From Tulasnella sp. 424 (taxonomy: Eukaryota > Basidiomycota > Agaricomycetes > Cantharellales > Tulasnellaceae), in the NCBI GenBank assembly GCA_019633425.1, contig WSUB01000070.1, forward strand, positions 1 through 64,000: a stretch of DNA of 64,000 nt, written 5' to 3'. Position numbers and translations under genes: made by a program. Position 1 is the stretch's first letter. Each line of letters starts with the position of its first letter. Below the pieces are notes generated by a model. The model was given only the letters and a program-made list of their open reading frames with translations, ran no database searches and had not been told where the DNA came from. Positions 58,130 through 64,000 of the stretch are shown here, piece after piece.

Positions 58130-59334
58130 GAGATTTTGTGGTCAACAACATGAAGACTCCGATTTGGACGTTCGTTGATACCGTTCAAGACCGAGTTTCC
58201 AACTTTTGATTTCATTCTTTATGCTATATTTATTCACCTTTTTAGGTTTCAATTTAATTTCGTCACATGTTCCTCGCTTACTTCACAGCCGCCGGGCACT
58301 GAGAAAACTCTGACTGGCTTGATACCGAAGGGACGGCCGGGCTATTCTAGACTTCGGAAATCGGCGGCAAAGGCTTTCCTACCCGAGTGAGCGGATGATG
58401 GCGAATGGAGATGGTTTCCATCAGGACCCCGGACGCTACTGCGGATGTTACCGTAAATTTGGATAACGATGATATGTGGAAGGTACCGTAAATTCAGATA
58501 TATTCGAGAATAAAATGGATTAGGGTACCGTAAAATGGATAGCCGAATCCACCACGACAAGCAAGCTCAGGAACCGAGAGCCGCGAGCGATGGTGAATAA
58601 CGGACGAAGCCCATAAACTAGATCAAGTGTTAAAGAGTCGGACAGAAATCATGGGTCGTTTGAAGGATCCGTCACGAAAACCGAGGCCCAAAATTTTAGA
58701 TAATCCATCCGAGTGGGGTGGGGGTAATGTCGATTTGGATATATTCGGCCTTGCTTTTGGCCATTTTTCAGATATACACCGCGACCCACTTACGGTAAGA
58801 TCCGCAGCAGCGTCCGGGGTCCTTTTCCATCCCCCTAAGGCGCTGGTGCGATGTCCCTGACCTGCTTACGGAACCAAAATTGACGGTGCATTAGCGGCGA
58901 CCCTAACCCAATAGCAGGACTGTCTCTAGATCGTCTCACAGGAAGCTTCATTCTGAAGCGCCCGACCGAGCTTTTTGGGCTCGAAGCCCCTCGAGCTTCA
59001 ACTCAAAGGGCAGCCGGCAAACGCTGTTTCCTCAGAAGGGGAGGGAATGAAAAGCCGTCTCTTGGTAAGACTGGACAAATTCTGCTCGTTTGGTGGCTGT
59101 CCTGGCGCACTCACTAAGACGAACGACAACCATCTTCCCCTCCCTCGTCTCTGTCCCTCCTCGCTCGTTTGGCGGCCTTTCCCTATTGTTGAGGCTGTCG
59201 GAAAGTTTATCACACTTTTCCGGAGATCCGGGTTCCGGCGTAGCGCGGTCACGACGTCACTCTGCGTATGCACAGCGAAACCTGGGCTCCGGAAGTAACT
59301 GGAATCCAAGCACCCATTCCAATCTGTAATAGCA
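58130..59334. other. Intergenic between C2 and B5, carrying MITE-4
   Basis: A small A-tail fragment (about 58290-58380, GAAAACTCTGACTGGCTTGA...), the recurrent module split by MITE-4, then the B-type upstream block. No intact gene. Confidence 0.55.
58423..58823. mobile_element. MITE-4: hAT-like non-autonomous element (401 bp)
   Basis: Inverted ends AGGACCCCGGACGCT...TTACCGTAA, 34 bp with two mismatches. Exact 8-bp target duplication TTTCCATC (58415-58422 and 58824-58831). The first eight bases of the end (AGGACCCC) match MITE-1. Inside are three TACCGTAAA motifs. No transposase. Confidence 0.92.
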
Positions 59335-61027
59335 ATGCCCAATTCTCCAGATGTCTTGGTCGCATTAATAGCGACATCAGTAACGCACCGTTATATATGG
59401 GGTGAGATCCTGAATGATCTTTGTTATCCATTCCGGATTGACATCGGCATTTTTCCACCATTCTTGACAGTCGCAGGATACACGTGGGTCTTGTATGACT
59501 GTCTCATAACGCTGGGTCAAGAGGTTAGTTTCTGTACAGTCGTTCGCCGGGGCAGACGTTCTAAGTTCTAACCAATTGAATGCGTGGTACACCTCTACCA
59601 GATCGACCTCGTGTGGGTAAGACGGAATACGGCACCCTATGTCACCATCTGGCTGATGTGGGCTCTGATTTACATGAACGTCTAAATAGCGACGACGACC
59701 CGGAGTGTGGAAGTCGAAGTTGCTATATGCCTTTATCCGTTACTATGGACTTTGGTTTATGACGGTGGGTCCCCCCCCTCCTACAAGGCCTCCCAACAAT
59801 GCCAGATTTTTTTTTAAAACTTCGCTTGTCGTTCTCTATCCCCCTGGCATATAAGTTCAATGGCGTAGTAATGATGCGCAGCAACTGGAGCGAAGAATTC
59901 TGCCATGTATATTTCCAGTTAGCGGGCGTGCTTGGTTTGGCTCAGACCGGTGCAGTGCAGGGTGCTCTTCTCTTGAGGCTACACGTGATGTGAGGCGGAC
60001 CTTTCTGTCGTTTACTGACCCGAGCTAATCCGACGTCCTATATGCGCTCATAAGGTATGAGCGCTCATCCGCGGTCATGGTCACCAGCAGCATCTTATTT
60101 GCAATTGAGCTTGTTTCCATGACCGCGATATACTATGAAGACGCCCGGCATTTAGTTGGTGAGTGCGGCTCACGCTATGCACGGGACTTTCGCCTCACCG
60201 ATCTAATCCGCAATTCTCCTGTCGTATTTCGTCCGTGCTTGCACATTCAATCGTAGTCTTGCCTACTCCTGCGCCTGCTACCGGGTGTCAGAATATTACC
60301 CAACGCCCAGCATTCATGAAGGCTTATTGGTTCATTGGTGAGCTACCATCCCCTTGCGAAACTTCAACTATAAGCTAACCTATTCACGTGAATCTCACTG
60401 GAATAACTGGCTAGCTCTATTGTTTGAAACCTACATGTGCATGCTCGCGTTGTGGTCAGCGTATTCCCACCGGAAAGCATCTAGCATGAGGAACTCCAAT
60501 ATTCTAGCCATCTTAATACGGGACTCGCTGCTTTGGTATGTCTGCTTGAGTGCGTGTTTGTTTTTGAATGCTCTAGGCTTTATCACGGGAACGGTTAGTG
60601 ACGATTTCGGTCTACGAGAGGCGGGCAACTTAGAGCTTCTAACGCTCCGGCTTGTTGTCTATAGCTGATGCTCGTCTCTGTGGGAATCCCGTAAGTACTC
60701 CTGAATCCTTGCTATCCCACGACATTAACCACATCCATCTGACACAGGGCCATGCAATGTACATCGACAATCGGGGGTTCTCGTTTTCTCCTCAATTTAC
60801 GAGCCGCTTATTTCGTGTCCACTCGAAACATGTCGTCCACGCTTCAGGGTAGCCGCTCGAGTGCTACGAATTTCACCCCAACCGAAGGAACTGTCGGAAA
60901 GTTCCGCTCGTCTGCATTCAACTTGAAGGACGAAGGCGGAGAGGTGGAAAGGGACCGTGGAGGCTCTATTGAGATGGGACTTTGGGGGAACGAGGGCCTG
61001 GGGACGCATGATGATGAGCAGCCATGA
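59335..61027 (+). CDS. B5: DUF6533-type membrane protein, subfamily B, short tail
   Basis: Ten exons on the B plan, about 337 aa. Start MPNSPDVLVALIATSVTHRY, then AGYTWVLYDCLITLGQE, IDLVW, RRRPGVWKSKLLYAFIRYYG, FNGVVMMRSNWSEEFCHVYF, VMVTSSILFAIELVSMTAIY, LLFETYMCMLALWSAYS, LLWYVCLSACLFLNALGF, and exon 10 (60748-61027) STIGGSRFLLNLRAAYF. All splice sites are usable (AAG acceptor at exon 5). It stops at CAG CCA TGA because of the tail deletion shared with B3 and B4. The rest of the old tail is still recognisable to about 61230. As all helices remain, a working short-tailed form is plausible. Confidence 0.75.
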
Positions 61028-62061
61028 TCATCCTTTAGCCGGTCCCTGCAAACCGAAGAGTACAGGGAGCATGCTCGGCACAGAGCTCAAGCTCCGCTTG
61101 GCTCCCCGAAACGGGTGATGGTGAGGGACCAGCCGGAGTCTCGGCATCGGAATTATCTCATCTCGTGCACTCCTCTTTGTGGTCAACATCCCCGAGGCCT
61201 CGATTTGGAGGTACTTTGATACCGTTCGAGTCCTAGTTTTCAAGTTGTGATTTCACTCTTTATACTATATTTATTCACTTTTTACGTTTCGATTCAATTT
61301 CGTCACTGTTTCCCTGCTTAAGAACGCCGCGGCAATATGTACGGTGAAGGGCCGATGGTGCTGGCAGTACTGTTGTGAGCTATGGAGGTCTAGCAGGTAG
61401 CCTTGGATCATGACGTCAGTTTAATCCTTGAACTCCAAGGTTGATCTCGGATTGGTGATCGCTGGCCCAGACCGGGCAGACCGACCTTGCTTTCTTTCCT
61501 CCAGGTTTCAGGTGACGTATTGGTCTCGGTATACATACACCCGTTAGGTTCGGTATCGTTCAAGGTACGCCAAGACGCCGCGCTTGCTCGATGGGACGTG
61601 CACTGCATATTTGCTAACCAAATACGGGGACGGCGACTTTTGGAATCAAATACAATACAAATCCAAATGAAAACACGTGGGATGGGTGACGTAACCATCT
61701 TCAGGGTCGGAATTGTATTATCTCCGAGACGCCAAGTCTTTTCTCTGCTTCCGGATGGTTCGTATTTGTTGCCGGCTTTCCCAACCCTGTTCATCTTCGC
61801 ATTCCTCCTTTTGCATTCTCCCCTCCCCCCTTTTTCTTGCATCCGTCGTCAACTCGAGTCAACCTTCCGGCCTTGGGAGAGCTGCAAGGCAGCCAACGTC
61901 ACAAAGGCAATAAGGGGGGCTAGGCTTCGTTTTTGGGGCCGTTGTTCGCCGGCTCGATCGGTACCCTCCGCCTTGTTTGTACCGAAACCGCATGCAGATC
62001 AACCGTCGGGAACTCGGAACGAACAAGATCAACGTATTATCACAAGCACTGGTCATCGATC
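61028..62061. other. B5 tail remnant and A3 promoter region
   Basis: Non-coding. Old B tail to about 61230, AT-rich 3' flank, then the A-type promoter block (about 61510-61760) and the leader CAACGTATTATCACAAGCAC before the A3 ATG. Confidence 0.6.
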
Positions 62062-64000
62062 ATGAATCTCGTAGCCTTAAGGGAGTTTTTAGCTTATGCC
62101 GTTCGCACACGGTATGTGTTAGGTATGGCTTTGCGGTGCATCTTCACATCTTAGACATTTTTGCTGATGCCCGCAGACAACTTTCCTCCGGCCCCCCCCC
62201 TTTTCGGTTTGCACTTTTCCTGCTCAAAGTCGCTGGGTTCTCTTGGGCAATATATGATTGGCTCATCACGTTAGGGCAAGAGGTCGGTGGAAGTCAGCCA
62301 CATTCCAAAGCGTAGGGCTCAGCTGACAACTCTCCTCCTTCTCGCCAGATCGATCTCGTCTGGGTATGCCAAAAGAACGTTCTACAAAGGACCTGGACGC
62401 TGATGCAGCTCGGTTATTGGGGTAGAACCGGCGCGGAGGGTGGGCTTCTAAATTACTCTACGCTTTCACTCGTTACAATGGTCTCGCGCTGCTCACCGTG
62501 AGTTACCTCCACCACCGTCGTCCTTAGGTCTCCTCCTGGCCACACATTAACCATATCACCATCCTTTCTCTCTCTCCCCCTCCCCCCTCCCAATCCTCCT
62601 GGCATAGTCCAACATGTTCGTGGTAATCAACGGCGGCTGGAGCCATGATTTTTGCCATGGGTACTTTTACGTCTATGGGATTTCTAGGACGGCGCAAACC
62701 TTTGCGGTGCAAGGCGCGTTATTGCTGAGGATTTACGTGATGTGGGTCATATTCCGCTCGGTCCCCTCTTATGGGGAGGGGGAGTTTCCTTCCCCCGGGC
62801 TTGAGATACTGATCGGAATCGTTGGCCGTCGTAACCCTTCCCCCCCCCCTCCCCCGTATCTAGGTATAATCAGTCAATGAAGATTCTGATCGTCAACTCT
62901 TTTATTTTCGCATGCCAAGTGGTGGCGCTGACTACCATAGTAGCCTTGGACATTGGGCGTTACACAAGTAAAGAAAGAACAAGTTCTTCATAACACCCCT
63001 AACTGACTTTTTTCCTACCTTTGACTCATTTACACAGCTACTCCCGGACCCTGGGGGTGTTGGTCCACAACGTTGAATCTTGAACGAGCTACCGCGTTTT
63101 GGTGGATTTGTGAGTTTATCAACCCGTTTTTAGCGCGACCGTAGTGGCTCGACCACTTTCAGCTTCCGACGAATGTACTCTGAACTTCCTCGTGCCCCCT
63201 CCCTTCCCTTTTCCCTCCTATCCTCCACCCTTCTTTCTTTGAAAAGATCTATCGTTCGAAACATATCTATGTGCCCTCGTTCTGGGACCAGCTTTCAAGC
63301 ATTGGAAGTCCGCCAAACGAACGTCCGGAGCCAAGATCCTCAGCATACTGATTCGCGACTCTTTCATTTGGTACTTCTCGATGGCTGCGTGCTTGTTGAC
63401 GAACGCTTTAGCTTGGACAACGAGTACGGTACGTTCTTGCTACCCGACATAGCAACCCCCTCCACTTGGTTCGGCTTTTAGGAAACCATCTCAACGTTTT
63501 GCGTTTTCGCTTTTTTTTCTTTGCATAAAACGCTCGTATAGCCAAAGCTCATCATGGTTAGCCTCCCGTAAGTTGCCCAGTTTTACCTCCCCCTTTTTGG
63601 CTTTCCCTTACCAATTCCCTTTCTCCATCATTTCCGAAAAACTCCTACAGGGCCTTCGCAACGATATCGACGATAGGCGGCTCCCGTCTCCTCCTAAATG
63701 TGCGCGCCGCCTACTTTTCATCTATTCGAAACCGTAGCTCCACAGCCGCTGGGCACCGAGGAAACTCTGACTGGCTTGGAACCGAAGGGACGGTTGGGCG
63801 ATTCTGGACTTCGGAAATCGGCGGCAAAGGTGGCGACGACGACGACGGCGAGTGCGCCGCTTCGATTAGCATGGGTGTTTGGTCCAACGAAGACGTCCAA
63901 CGGAATCGAACACCGTCCCCGGATCCTCCGGTCATTATGCTACAACCTGTCCCACCAGGTCGACGGAGGTGGTTAAGGCGTCTTGGTGCTAGTGAAGCGG
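62062..64000 (+). CDS. A3: DUF6533-type seven-helix membrane protein, subfamily A (runs off window)
   Basis: A-type gene, first nine exons complete and exon 10 open to the window end. Start MNLVALREFLAYAVRTRYVL, then SWAIYDWLITLGQE, IDLVW, NRRGGWASKLLYAFTRYNG, SNMFVVINGGWSHDFCHGYF, MKILIVNSFIFACQVVALTT, LSFETYLCALVLGPAFKHWK, FIWYFSMAACLLTNALAW, and TIGGSRLLLNVRAAYF. The tail SDWLGTEGTVGRFW, ECAASISMGVWSNEDVQ and NRTPSPDPPVIMLQPVPP is like A2. It is the most diverged A copy (for example exon 5 FYVYGISRTAQTF in place of MYTLGLLGTAHTF), so it predates the A1/A2 duplication. Exon 8 uses an AAG acceptor after an inserted pyrimidine-rich stretch. Confidence 0.78.

Noticed and set aside
32856..64000. 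Pheromone receptor (STE3-like) cluster
   Set aside because: Seven helices are suggestive, but the N-terminal block YDWLITLGQE-IDLVW is DUF6533-like. No pheromone precursor with a CAAX end was found, and the copy number and tails do not fit a mating locus.

Overview
This window is nuclear DNA from a filamentous basidiomycete, most likely an Agaricomycete. Nearly every gene is broken by short (about 50-90 nt) GT-AG introns. The gene content is fungal: a CSL transcription factor, a secreted GH16 glucanase, a DUF6535 membrane protein, and a large tandem family of multi-pass proteins starting with a DUF6533-like block. All coding models below were spliced by hand, with reading phase checked across each intron where exon sums are given. 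I saw no rRNA, tRNA or CRISPR.

Left part (1-32 kb), single-copy and small-family genes. After a 2.4 kb stretch with no gene I can name come mitochondrial ribosomal protein bL36m (+), complex I subunit ESSS/NDUFB11 (-), and a DUF6535 gene broken by an in-frame stop (+). Next are a GH16 endoglucanase with micro-exons (+), a type II membrane glycosyltransferase (GT-A, +), a TKL-type kinase fused to TPRs (-), and two tandem short-chain dehydrogenases (-) plus a third, relic copy. Ribulose-phosphate 3-epimerase (+), a second glycosyltransferase inverted relative to the first (GT-B, -), a small hypothetical gene (+) and a CSL (CBF1/Su(H)/LAG-1) factor (+) follow. The glycosyltransferases and dehydrogenases are local duplicates. 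No common pathway is evident.

Right part (32-64 kb), a tandem array of DUF6533-type seven-helix genes, all on + and all with the same 10-exon layout, including an invariant 15-nt micro-exon coding IDLVW or IELVW. Three subfamilies can be separated: A (acidic DWLDTEGT tail), B (NFTQTEGT tail) and C (NFTQTEGT-like tail with YQYVV start). The order is A1 B1 | A2 B2 | C1 B3 B4 C2 B5 A3, and A3 runs off the window. A1-B1 and A2-B2 lie in two copies of a 7.2 kb direct segmental duplication whose left end is the 3' third of the CSL gene. The second copy therefore carries a truncated CSL relic.

The array also holds relic gene tails and promoters of lost A genes. It has been hit by several small DNA transposons: three hAT-like MITEs with clear 8-bp target duplications, a fourth related one, and one Tc1/mariner-like MITE. 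A 229-bp solo LTR has cut off the C-terminus of C1. B3, B4 and B5 share a small deletion that ends the protein early. The array looks like a fast birth-and-death locus.
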